A DNA stretch of 64,000 nucleotides from Puffinus mauretanicus (lineage: Eukaryota; Chordata; Aves; Procellariiformes; Procellariidae), in NCBI GenBank assembly GCA_023333565.1, contig JAJKFH010000295.1:786001-850000 (forward strand), in the 5' to 3' direction. Below the pieces are notes generated by a model. The model was not told the origin of the DNA and searched no databases. It was given only the letters and a program-made list of their open reading frames with translations. A program made the position numbers and the translations under genes. Each line of letters starts with the position of its first letter. Position 1 is the stretch's first letter. Shown in pieces: positions 12,266-25,800 of the stretch.

Positions 12266-15200
12266 AAAAAAAAAGCTGGTAACATCAGCAGTTAACTGTG
12301 ATGACTATCGTCACTGGTCTGCCACAAGACAGCCAAGAAATCTTAAACATTCGGCTGATCTTGTGCCTTCTGTGCCATCAATTTCCTTTATTTTTAGATC
12401 AACTGCTCTTGACTGCAAAGCTGCATTTTGCTTCACCTAGATTTGTTAATATAACGGTGACAATCTGGCAGTCAGCCGAAGTTTGAAAGACTAGTCTTTA
12501 GGAGAAGTTGGTGAGGTAGATTGAAGGGAGCTCTTGTTACGACAACTTTGTTGGGGGTCAATACATGAAGTTTGGATTTTTCTGGATCCTGCTTAGTCTT
12601 TTTCAGATTTAGCCAAAACAGCGGAGCTCCATCTTCAGGGGATGCACTAGACTATGGAAGGAGCAGAGTAATAGTAACATACCAGGTCTTGAGTTCAGTT
12701 ACATTGTTAGGAATCCACTGATAAAATAATTATTAATTTGGTAGATTATAACAACATAGTAAGTGCTACATAAAAAAAGAAAAAAAAAAAAAAACCAGCC
12801 AACTACTACTCCAAAGGGGTTTTTTCTCTTCTTCTTTCTCTTCCTTCTTTTTTTTTTTTCATATTAAAGACAGATGGAGAAAAGCACATGGTTTTCACTT
12901 CAGATTTTACCATGTAATTCTGAATACACCTTAAACCATGAAGGATGAGGTGCGGAATACCAAGAATTATCCCTGCTGCAGAAAAAAAGAAGTTACTAGC
13001 ATAGTTTTGTCCACAGCTCTTCTTTACAAACAACAGCAAACAGGGAGGAGGATGGCAAAATGAGAAGAAGATGGTTTCTTACTGGCAAAATCTCCAAATC
13101 TGGGGAGCCTGCCACAAGACTCAAAATGTGACAATTTAAATATATGAAATTTCAGAGGATTAGGGACACTATTCTGAATGTCTTATTGAAACACACTACA
13201 CAATCATCTGCCACAAAAGTGGAGCCATTTAATTTTAAGGCAATTTTAAAATCAAAGTGAACACATCTCTCAGTCAAAGTGAGTGAGACTTGGCAGGTCC
13301 TTTACAGATGAGAAGAGTTAAGCCCTGGTGCAGACTGTAAAGTTCTGGTTCACAGAGGCAGAAACTACAGAAGGGAAAAAAATCCTTAACAACATCTATG
13401 ACTGAGGGGAGAAGTGTGGCCCTGAAAATCAGAAGGGAAATCAGAAGAGTCATTGGTGTGGGAATTTTTATCTCCAGATCAAAGGGTTCAGAGCAATACA
13501 GTCTGTTTATGTAAGAAAAACATCTTTAGAATAGGGAGAAGAAAAAAAGATAACAAGCACATGGGAGTATTTTCTCTAAGAAGTCAATGAAAAAATAAGT
13601 ATTCATTACTAGGGAAGAAACATTTGCACAGATCAGCAAACAGCCGATGAGCAACAGAGGAAAAGGCAGAAAGCACAACAAATTTTGAGTGTGATCCCAA
13701 GAAATGAGTTTAATAATCTTAAACTCATGTATGATTGAATGGGTTTGTAACTCAGTTTGGACCATCAATGTGAATGAGACAAATAACTTCATACACAGAA
13801 AAAAAAACAGGCTAAACAGGCTAAACGCTGCAAAAGCGATCAAATCAAGTGAGTAAACATGTACAGAAGTAGCAAAGTGGATTTTTCAAAAGTACTTAGA
13901 TATTTCCACATACCCTCCGCCCCAACTCAAGTTCTCGAAATGACCTAGGGTCAGATTTATAGAGTTATTCAACAGCCTAAAATATATACATAAATACTAA
14001 TGGGACCCACTTAATTGCTTAACTAATTCAATTGCCTGACTTCTGTTAAAAATTTCAATTAATATATTCCACCGGGCTTTGAAAAGAAATGGTAAATGTT
14101 AAGAATTTATTCATTAAGCATTCATCTTCATAACCTGGTGTGTAAGAATAACAATGCTAAATGCTCTTTGGCATCAGATGTATCTTTTGACCACCTAAAT
14201 CCAAGCACTCTGAAGTTATCTTCTGTATTCTAGGCTGTTCACTATGACTTTATCAAACGTGGCAAGGCAAGGCACTATTATTTTCCTAGCATAAAATTTG
14301 ACTTTTTTTTTCAGATGTATCAGTATGATTTTGACTCCATCTGCACTTGCTAAGTGAAATTAATTGGAATCACATTTACCACGATCAAACTAAAATTAAA
14401 TAAGATTACTAAACTGGAGACTTTTTTTTTTTCTGTTTTAGGTAGAGTTAAAACAGAGATTTTTCCTGTTCTTTCCTGGCTGTGGAATTTTTTATGTTTA
14501 CTCTTAAACCCAAAGAAATAGAAGGAATTCAGCATAATACTCTGCTTTTTCTTTTCTCTATTACCAGTTAAAAACACTATCCATGCAGTTCCTTTTCATT
14601 TTAAAACCCCAATAGGAGAATTATAGGCTCTTCTATTTTTTAAAAAGGATACCATTTTGAAAATATACAGGGAAAATGATTAATAAAAAATGGAGCACCA
14701 GCACTGATTGAACATTAGTGTATATGCTCAACCACTAAGCCAGTCTGTGTAAGATGTGCTTTATACTCAGAACATTGTGCGCATTCAGAATGAGAAAATG
14801 AGTTTAAAACTATCCAAGATCTTCTGAACTGCAGATTAAGTTCCATCATCCTCTACAGAAAGGGAGAGCAATTGTCATCCACTTGCTGCCAAAACAATCC
14901 AGGAAAAGAATTCTTTGCCGTCTCTTCTTTAAGTACACAGAAATGGCATGCAATTTTAATTTGTTTCTTGGTGAAGATCCCGAGGCTGTTTTTCTATATT
15001 ACCTCTAACTGTTTATTTTGTGTCCACTGACAAGACAGGAAAAGGAATAAAAATTGAGTAAGAAAACCTTAAAACTATGTCAACATTTAATCTGTAGATC
15101 ATCTCTGCCCAGAGTGCTGTTACCTAACCCTTGATATCCTACATTAAATTACACTTCTGACAGTTCTCTCTAACCTTGAGTTAAAGGTCCATCTCCACTC

Positions 15201-18200
15201 CTCCTCCTTTTAAGCAAATTTTTCAGGCTGAACTCTTACGACAGAAGATAACAATATTATTTTCCACTTTGATTTTTAGAAGGCATTCAATTTCTGAAAT
15301 ACTTCCAATTAGTAGAACATGGCAAAGGGTATATAAGGCATCCTTCATTTCTGAAAAGAACACAAGCTTTCATCACTAACTTGTCAATGCAATTAGCCAT
15401 ATTCTTGATCTGATGCATTTCTCCAAAGCACTACCTTTCTATTTATTGTCAAGGACCACATATCTATGAGAAACCTTTCAAAATGAGTGAAAAGGTTAAA
15501 AACGTCTCCTCTGAGTTTGTGCTCAAATGTTCTGCACATTCTCAAACATCCCCCTCCCCAGCTGATTTTCTGAGGTCATGTTTTTCATTCTTACTCTGGT
15601 GCTGTGGTTGCTATGCCTTTACATATTGTGATACCATACGAGAAAATACTAAATAACAGCGTGAGTGCTGACTTAGTAACTAACAAAATGAGAGCTTTAC
15701 TGAACCACACAAAAGATCCGTGTTTCCTTACATTTAACAAACTGCTGAAAGACCTGTAATTTAGATAGCAGGAACTAAGAAGTTCTGTGCTCTAAGTAGG
15801 GAAGAGATAAAAGGCTATAAGGCAGAGGAAGGGAAAAGATAAAGAGCATCACTGCAAGATCCATTTTTGATACTATCAATCCCCTTTAGCCATCCCTTTC
15901 AGCTAAAACGTTTGTTTACACCATCCTGGGTTTTTATTCCAAATGTCAAAGTGACAGGAATGATATGAAAAACATAGATTAGAAAGCAATTGCCCAAGTG
16001 CAATATGTCCTCTGAGGTAGAGAAGAGAGTTGCTTTATGAAGCCTTGGACAGAGAGAACATGATAGTCCTTTCATACTCCAGACTGCAAGCCAGCTGACT
16101 ACAACAGTACTGCTAAAACCTAGGATCTCCCGAAGTCCCTGCTTGCATTAATCAGCAATTGCTGCCTATACTATGCCAACCACACCAGCTCCTGGAGTTC
16201 CCTTCAATGGAGGAAAGAGAAAATTGCTTCTCTCTGTTTTGGCAAACTGTGTCAAGGAGAGAGCCTTGACTTTCAGGCCAACGGAGGTGGGTAACCTCAC
16301 TCCCATAGTGTGCAGAGGTATTGCTCCTTGGAGCAGACTGGCCAGGTCTAAACCGTAGAGCACTTGGTTTGCATTCCCATGTGGTGTATATGACTCTTGT
16401 GGCTAAGCGGGGATCATGGGAAGAAACCAGGATGCACACAACATGGGCTGTCCAAAGAGCAGGGCTTTGGAGTGAAGTGGGGAACAAGCCAGTGTAGACT
16501 TGGATCCTTTTTGGAGGAGGGCAAATAAGTATTTGCATAAGCCTTCCGTATTGCCAAAACTACCTTTACACCCTAGGCCAGTGTAAAACTGGGTCTGGTA
16601 TATGGGATCATTATTTATGCAAGGAAATGCGTGCTTTGTTCTTGATGTGCAGTATTTTATGGTACTTTGAAATTTAAAAAAAAAAAAAGCTTTTAAAAAT
16701 TGATGGGACTTTTTGGAGAAAGCATTAAAAATGATACTTTGCATAGCTATATGACATATTTTAAACGCATGCAAACACCAACCAGTTCTTTACAGCATTG
16801 TCTCAGTACCAGATTTTGTAGCAACCCTATCCGCAGAATCCTACTCATTTGGGAACACCAAACAATACTGATTGCTTCTCTTTTAGAGGTGCTGCCTGGC
16901 AACATTTTGTTACAAATGGCTTTCACTGAGCTTCAAAATGAGTTCATGTGTTATCGGAGGACTTAGTGTCTATGATCCTTGGTCACTGCGGGGAATGATT
17001 AAAGTAACCAAAGTGGTTGCATTCATATGGCAAATTTAGCCGAGGCATGTCCATACAAGCACAGCTACTAGGTTTTATTGTGTCCAAGTCAGTACTTGAG
17101 CTCACTGTGTGCATGTTCACACAGCTTAAGAAATAGCCTAAGCTCCAGAAGAGATCAGAGGAGTGAAGCAGCATGCCTGCAGGGTGGGCAATCAAGAGCC
17201 CAGGGCTTCACAGTGAATTAGGAAGCAAACAACTTCTAAGCTATGGCGTGAAGGAAAATGAAGACTTTGGACTGGATTATCAGGAGGTGGGTAATTCAGC
17301 TGCTCTCTATGTTCTTGCGGGAGGGACTAATGGCAGCTCTGAGAGTTGTCTCCGTTTGGGCTGTGCCCTGAACTCCTAACGTTTCTAGCTGTGATGCAAT
17401 GAGTGACTGTGCAAGTGATATCAGTCCAGCTTCAGTCCTTAAACCATTCTTCAGCAGTCATTTAAACTAAACTGGATTGAATTAGGAACAGCCCTTTACC
17501 GTCATACCACCTATAGCTGAGGAGAGCTTTAAAAAGCTGTCCTTGACACCCTTTAGCTTTTAGTTATTCTTATCTCCTTGTTTCTTTATGATTCTGTCAT
17601 TCAATGCACTGTCCAAACTGCATCTTGCTCAGAAACAGCTCAGGCCGATTTCCTGGTTTTCAAGAAAAAAAAATGATCGCTAAAGAACAGAGAGTGTCTG
17701 AGGGCAGGACCAGGGATAGCACCTGTGAGTAGTCTGGTGTTATGGTGAAAATTATTAACAGCTTTCTTGGTAACAACTATAAGAATTACATTGACACTTT
17801 TCCTTCTAACTTTTGGCTCTTCACTCATTTTTGTGTGAACTATGCATCACACAATCATCTTTTCTTTAAGAAACACCAACACCACTGTGGGTCTATCTGA
17901 AATAGACTTAATCATATTTTGCATATATTCTGCCCCAAATTTAGATTCGGAGTTCTGTCTTAAATCTGTCGATAACCCCATATACCCTTAATTCGGTTTT
18001 CATGAATCACAAATTCTTTTGAAATATTTCACTGCAAATCACATGCAATCCATTGTTATCACTGTGGTGGATTATAGAAGGGCTTAATCTGCTGGTCCCC
18101 GTAACCATGCGCTCACAGGAGCCATGTCTGCAGGTCGGGCTGGGCCCAGTCTATTTTGCGGGTCTATTTTGCACGTATACACTTCACCACCTCGATGACC

Positions 18201-19785
18201 TACTCAGATTTACTCTGCAGTAATAATACGTAATAAAAAAACCCATATAATTTTACCCCCACGCAATATCATGTATGTATCAAGTTTGATCTGGTCTTCT
18301 CTCATCTTGGGCTGGCGTGGGTTGACGAGCGCTGTGTTTGGCACAGATCTAGGAGGGGAGCAGGGCTGGTGTGGTGCCCACGTTCATGCTGTTCTTGCTC
18401 AAGCCACAGCAAAGCGCTGGTGCAACACAGATTGGAGCAAGACTTGATGCTCCCAGTGCACCCTCACACTGAAATGTTCAAGAAACCGGAGTGGGATCGG
18501 TGAAGGCAATACTCAGATATCCTTTTTAATCAGGTGTTCCCAGCTTTCAAAGCCTGAATGGGGTAGAAGCAGCACAAGAGACACAACCTAATGTGTGCAT
18601 ATAATTAAAAAACAGTGGCAGCATAATTAAAATGATAACAGAGGCAGAAAGGTAACCAATCTTCAAAGGCGATTTGAGAAAGCACCAAGGTGAAATGAGA
18701 TTTTTGCCATTAACTTAACCAGGGCTGGGCTTTCCCTACAAATTTAACACCTTCCTAGGTGTCCACCTTAATTTTTGTACTTATTAGGAGCTACACAGGT
18801 GAAAATCAAGTAGATCATTTTCATTGTGTCATACTTTCAAAAATTGCAATAGAAAGTTGTCCCCCAGAAAAATAATATTTTAATTTTAGAGCATAATATT
18901 TATTTGATAGCTCAGTGCACTATTTCAGCATTTCCCCTCACATGAAATAATATGTATGCAGCATGGTGATACAGAATGTTATTATAAAAAACATTTCATA
19001 ACATTCAGTTGCACATAACAGTTTATATTGCCTATGCATATGTGCATACACAGTATAAGTTTTATTGCAGGAAAAAAAAAAGTGGAAATTTGCAGTATTT
19101 GTTATACTTATCAGACTAGAACACCTTTAAAAGGTTTTTTTTTGAAAGATGTTTCTATGTGACCAAAAGCAGTTAATAGTAGTTTCTTGTTGAAGACCTC
19201 AAGCTATCTTTCTATAAAAGACTGATACTGTAAAGTCCTGTGTATCTATTTCTGCTACGGTCTGTGAAAATCCAGTTGCACCACTGCAGAAGAAGGAGCT
19301 GTACTTGTGCAGTCGGTTTGGTTTAGAAGGGCTATACTATGCATCTTGTCTGTGTTTTCACAACAATCAACCACTGCTTAATAACAATCCATAATGTTCT
19401 AAAAATAATAAGCTTAGGTGGTCTGGAAAAATAGAAAATGGAAATCCTGTCACATTTTATCCAGAGGGAATTGATACATTTTGTTTTGCTCTATTCCCTA
19501 AAGGGTACAGCAGATGTACAGGTGCTAGGCTAGAAATTGTTATAATTACAAAACCTGTATTCAGTTCCTCGGAGAGCTTTGAAAATTTCAACATACAGTA
19601 GAAACTTGAGCTTTGAAGAGAAAAATAATCCATATGCCCGAAGAACAATAGAGTACAGGATGATTTCCTGAATTATTTACTGCAGCAAGTCGATCGTTAA
19701 GAAATACAGCACAACAAACAACACTCAGAAGCAGCACTGTAAATCTAAACAATATCAAAAACAAAATTGCTGGCCCACAAAGGGT
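12266..19785. other. AT-rich unique DNA with A/T and pyrimidine tracts
   Basis: No recognisable gene. An A-rich run (about 12773-12794) is followed after some 25 bp by a 41-bp pyrimidine-only tract (12820-12860) whose distal part is T-rich, so the two could pair. A 9-bp tandem pair (AACAGGCTA) occurs near 13807-13825. An 11-bp direct repeat GTCTATTTTGC occurs at 18149-18159 and 18162-18172. Open frames of up to about 130 codons around 16150-16770 overlap on both strands and are not recognisable. Confidence 0.55.
12820..12860 (+). repeat. 41-bp polypyrimidine tract
   Basis: An uninterrupted run of C and T with a T-rich right half, lying about 25 bp from an A-rich run at 12773-12794. It resembles low-complexity sequence rather than a splice acceptor region, because no coding-like sequence follows. 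Confidence 0.85.
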
Positions 19786-19813
19786 GTGTGTATATATATA
19801 TATATATATATAA
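19785..19813. repeat. (GT)n(AT)n dinucleotide microsatellite
   Basis: A short GT run passes into roughly ten AT units and then an A6 run. The alternating purine-pyrimidine pattern is typical of a simple repeat. Ends are approximate to one or two bases. Confidence 0.9.
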
Positions 19814-22800
19814 AAAAATACACACAACCTTTGTCTTACACTTTCTGCACCTACGAAGTGGTTATATAAGAATCTATACAGACTGACATCACTTCTCCTC
19901 ACCCTATCTCTGTGGCCTGTGAATTGCAGCTACTTGTTTTCTGTGAGGGGAAAAGTCTGTATTATTACTAACATAGGAAAATGAGTTGAATTCTGTATGT
20001 TCCTATGCAGCTGCAAAAACAAATGATGCTTACTCTTCATTTGCAAAAGCTCTATCATTCATGATGGCAAGAAAAGAGAAAAGATGTTCAGGTCCTTGCT
20101 TATAATTGCGTTGTGCTGTTGGGTACCACGCTGTTCTCTTAAGCCACGGGTGAATCCTCCGGTTTCTCAGGCAGCTCCAAAACTTACGGGTATCAGTATG
20201 AGGCTCATAGCCTTTCATCAGTACTGCTGGGACACTCACATGTTCCTTCTAAATCAAGATATATAATTTATGGGTATCTTCTGGAGACTAGAACATTTTA
20301 TGTAGATCTGTCCCAATTATTTCACAATCTGCATTGTTCAAATTTCATCCCTTCCTTGTATCATTTGAAATTCATACGGAAATTGAAATGCACTGTAAGA
20401 TGGTTTCAAATTTCTCCCGGGAGTTTGGCAAAACTGGAGTTTCCTTGTGTTTAGCATTTTAACCCCCTGTTGTGTTTACCTGCAGCCACTTTGCTACAGG
20501 GAAACTCAGCAGCCATCTCTGGGACGATCGGGGAGAAGCTTAGCGTGTTTGGTGCCGAGAGCATTTGGTGACTGGCATAACACCAAATTATTAATACTGT
20601 GATAACAGCTTTAAATCAGGTCCTGTGATGTACAGCCTTTTCCTTTCAGTCGCTGAGTGTTTTTCTGCTAGTCCCTGTCACAGCTCTTATTTAACCTCTT
20701 ATGTTTAGGAGGTTGTGCTTAGGCAGTAAGAGTGAGGCAGGGGAAAAAAGGGGTGAGCGATGTTGAAGGAGGAGGACGAGGGCAGAAGGCTCAAGGCAAT
20801 GGCTCAGACCGATTCACTGAGCCCAGGGCAGCCATCATGATGCCCTGTGAGAAGACATGAACTTGTGCACTGGTACCCCCAAACAGAATGAAGCAGGAAC
20901 TGTGATTTTTCTATTTTTTCGTTTCGATTTCTAGTCTAGTTTGCAGATTATGCATTATGTGCTACGCCTTACTTAGCATAGTTTACAAATAACAGCCCAA
21001 TCCCAATCATTACTAAAATTATTTGATAAATAATCTGTTATACTAGCAAAACTTCAGTCTCATTGAAAACATGAAAGCTATTATACAATGGATTTTTGAC
21101 AGTCTCACTGGAGCTCACTCCGATAAAATCTATCGGGAAATCACTCCCTGCATTGCTGTTCTCATTACACGGCTTTTTAGACAATAGGCTCACTATTGCT
21201 AAATAGAAATGCTTCTCCGCATTTCCTCTGTACAAGAGCAACTTTATTCTTTGCCAATTTTCACATAAAACAAACCCAAACACCAACAAATAAAGAAGTT
21301 ATCATTTAGCTATTGCTGTCACTTCTGAGGAACCTTACAGAGTGGGAACTTTCCATTCAGTCTCTGCAACTGAGAAGGAAAAAGCGTTTGCTCTTCTGTT
21401 CACCCTAAAGACAGCCATCATGTTCAAATAGACTTCACAAGCTCAGCTCCATCAGCAGACACAGAAGGGATGCAATGTCACAGTTACTTTTGTGTGTGTT
21501 TTGAGTTGGTAGAGTTATTTCTGTTATGGAAATGTACCTTTCAAATCTTCAAGATTTCTATTCTCCAATACAGAATAGCATGAATTTATTAGTATTGTCT
21601 GCTTGCTGAGATGCCCCGACTCGAGAAACAAAGCAGGAAACTATCTTTTAGACTTTTACATACAAAATGCATGAAATGGGAAACTCTCTAAGTAGCATCA
21701 TTCTGTGAGCTTTATAGATTTCTTACGTATGTAGTAAATTGTGTTAGCATGGTTGATAAACAGAAGCATTTAAAAGAAAAGTATTTAAGTTTTTTTTTAA
21801 AAAAAAAAAAACCAACAACAGAAAAATAACCCTCAGAGAATATGCTGGCACTTATATTTCTCACAATTAAGCTCCAAGCAAGAGATTTTTCTCTACTTTG
21901 AAAGGTTATTACAATAACCTATAATAACCTTTCCAAATTTTGCAAAAAAAGAAAAAGATGTACTAGAATTGCATCACATTGTGTTTCATCTGGCATAGCT
22001 CTTCAATCTCTTCAATAATTTCTGGTGCCAGAAAATGTCTTCATGTAACATAGCAACAGTTTCAGCAACTGTGCAGATTTGGAATCATCAAAAACATTGT
22101 AGTTGGGTCTAAATTACATGGATCCTTTCCCTATTCTACACATTGTGTAATGTGTAGGTATGGTATTTACAAATAGCTGTCTCCCCTCCCCAGCAAAAGA
22201 GAAAAATAATAAAACAATAGGAATGGATACTACGTGTGAGGCTTGAAATCCCTACAAGGCATCTGAGACATCTTGGAAAGGAAAAAGCTCCTGACTTAAG
22301 GGGAAGATACCTCGTTTCTTTCTGAATACTTAATAGCAATACATTAACGATCAAAATAACCAGAGAGCAATAAATAAAATGGAAATGCTAGAACGAAGAA
22401 AGATCTATTGCTTACAGAACGTGTGTTTTCTCTTGTTTTTCTTCACTGAGTTTCAAACCAGCTTTCAAATAGATACTCAGTGTACAACGTCCTGTTACCA
22501 ACAGGGTACAGACAAACTGATGGAGTGCAGAGAACACTGTGAAAAGCGGCAGAGCCTGGGTCGCACTGATTCATGAGCCGTAGCTTACATAGAGAGTGCA
22601 GTTTAATCACATTAAAAAACACTATAACAAGGCTTTAAGTGTACTTGTAAGGTTACATATTTAAATGAGGAAATGTGTAGGATTAACTTGCTAAGGGGTT
22701 GGTTAGTTGTTTGATTTTTTCCCTTAAGCTATATTACAGTGTAGTATATTTTCCAAAAAGGAACATTGGAAGTTGTTTAAGATTTTTTTTTTTTTTAAAC

Positions 22801-25800
22801 TAGATTGAATAAAAACCTAGAAACTTATAGTTTCCCAGAAAACCTAGAAAATACAGTTCTTCCACCAGGAAGTTCTTCAACATGAAATGGCATCCACGGT
22901 CTGGTAGGTCTTTGCCAGTGTATACATGTGTTCTTATTATGCTGTAGTTTGTTAAAGGATGCTATCATGAGCTACCTTTAACCTGTGGAGCAGTGGCCGC
23001 TGATGGTCCATGAGGTAGTAGTGCTGTAGCTACACTCACGTGTATATAAACACTTATGTGTTTGTGTGTGTGTGTATAAAATATATGTGGGTGAATATAG
23101 CTTGAACATGGAAACTCTACTCTGAAAGGAAACTTCTTTCTCACCATCTCTCTCTGTTATGCTCCAAAATTATGACCGCAGGGAGTTTTTCTTCCCAGCA
23201 GAAACTCCACAATCAGAGCAGGAGAAAGGAACAGCTACATAGTGGAATGGGCCCCTCAGTGGGATGATGCATTAAATGTCTCTTGATCACACTGAGATAA
23301 AATCAAGACTTCTAGAACATGAAGTGAAGACCACGCTGGTCTGAAAACACTGAAGAATGTTATTAAAACACAGAAATCCCTCCTGCAGTTGAGTTTACTG
23401 ACCTGAAATTTAGAATGAGCATCCTTGCATTCAGATGCATTCAAAATACGAATAGCCGTGCATGTCTAGGTAAGACACCGCACAGAGATGCCACCAGGCT
23501 CTGCTCCCACCCCAGAGAGATGAGTGCTGCCTTTGCCTACGTGCTGAGCCGAGACGCACCTCATAACCCTGCGCTATGAACTGAGCTGACGTACAGCTGG
23601 CCAACGGCGAGCAAAAGCAGAGGGAGCCGGTGCACCGCACAAACCAGCCTCTGACAATAACCATGGAGCACCGCGCTGCTGTTTTCACATCGCCTCCTTC
23701 TCTGCCTGGAGCAGGGCTACAGCTGCTATGAAAGGCACAGGTTTCTCATTTCCGTAGCCGATGAGGTGTTCAGGACCTGCTGGTAGCCAGGTGAGCAATT
23801 AGCTCATGCTGAAGATGCAGTTTCTGGAAAGATCTCATTTTCCTTCTCGTACAATACATCCTAGCAAATAATGGTGAACTCAAAGATGGATATGAACGTT
23901 ACAAGGGTTACATACTAAAAATTCGCTAGTGATGCCTGACTTCATCTTTAGCAAACAGCACATTGTAAGAGTAGGAGAAAGTGTAATCTAAATAATCTAA
24001 TTTAAAAACAAATATAGGATATCAGGGGAAATCTTGTCCCTAATGAAGTCCGTTAGGTCTTGCAATTAATCTCATTATAACCAGGATTTCATGCAAATAG
24101 TTGCTAGCAATATTAATACTGATAGTAACGCTTGCCACAGCTGGAGGTCATAAGAACCTAAGGGCATTTTCCAGCCCTCTTCCCTGAGCACCACTTTCCC
24201 AAGCAATAATTATGCAGAGTGAAAGCTGATGGATAGTTCTGATATCAGCGAAGCCTTCATATCTTTTTACCAGATGTAAAGTGTAATCAGAATTTTACAG
24301 AAGTACTTCTGAATGTCATTTTTACAGTTTTCTTGGCAGCTTTTTAGAATTCATTTCCTGTCATACACGGAGATACAAAGAGGCAGAACTGTAAAAATGC
24401 TGCATTTCTTCTCCTCCTTTTCTTAAGCAGGGGAAACCTAATGACAAGAAATAGAGGATCGAATCGATATCAGATGTGTAACACTGTGGGAACTTCAGTA
24501 GCCCTGTAAGCTGGCTGTGGTTTTTTTTCATAGTCTGATAGTGCCTATTATCTCAACTTTTGTTTCGTAATTAAAACGTCTTTAGTCAGAAGTATCATGG
24601 TATTGCTATGCTTACTGACTGAAAATTTCAGATCATCAGCATCCCTTGCCAAACACCTCGTGCACACTGCGCCTAGCACCTGGAATGTGTGGTTTACAGC
24701 AGTTTCCTATACTGCAAAGAGGAAATATTTGGATTGCAATTTGGGACTCGCAATGGCAAAGCAGAGCCGATACCGGAGCGTGGTGGTGTGCTGCTGTGCC
24801 AATGGCAACAGCAGAACGGAGCAGGGGAAGAGCTCAGCAGAAGATTGCCCAATTATTTTTATAGGCAATCTACTTACCTGGCCAAACTGTGGAGAAGCCT
24901 GTGGCCAGTCACCAACTCGCTGTCATTAGTGGACCTTTAATTAAAGTCTACCACTTCTGATTGCTGATATTGCACAGTTAATTTAGTGTTGGTAGATCAA
25001 CTGTATAGACTGTTGTCATGGACATTTGTGAGTCCACAGTGCCAGGTCATAAAAAGATTGGCAGCGCACAGCAATATTGAGAATCTTACACCTGTAAAGC
25101 TGTCAAACTGTAGATATAGTAGGTATTCATTGTCTTACAAAACAGATATAGAGAAAGGTTTATCAACAGGAAAGGGTTGTGCCGGCCTGACTGCTCCAGA
25201 TTGAAAGGAAAGATCCATATTGGCAAGACCTTTATCAATTTAAGGTTGTTTTCTGGAATCAGCAAGGGTATTTTTGCTTCTCAGACTTCCTTCTGACTGC
25301 TATTCTGGGAGATTCAGCTTAGTCTTTGCTTCTCTTCTCTGTTTTGCTTCTTGGTGAGCATTTGTACATTGTGAAATAGGCTCTTTCCCTTTAGACTGGA
25401 CATATGCGACAACTGGGGATTGTTTCAGGAGATCTGAATGCATAGTGAGGGGACAAAACTTGAAAGCTCTTATCACTCTTAGTGTTGTACAATAAGTCAT
25501 GTTGTAGCCCACATTACTGAAAGATCAAGGGAGAAAGTGTTGCCCAGAGAACAAAAAGTGCAGGCAGATGATGCAACACGTCATGACCAGCTAGCGAAGG
25601 TACCTCTGGAAAACATTTTGGTAAAATAAGGCCAGGAAAGTTTTATTTGTTTTTCACTTTGATGACATGACTTCAGTAGCAAGGACATATTTGGAACTAT
25701 GTTTGGTTTTGATCTTGTTAGGAATTAAATCAATGGGATGGTGGCTGATTGCAGGAGCTGTTCTCCCATGAGGTCTTTTACACAAGAACAAAAAAATTGT

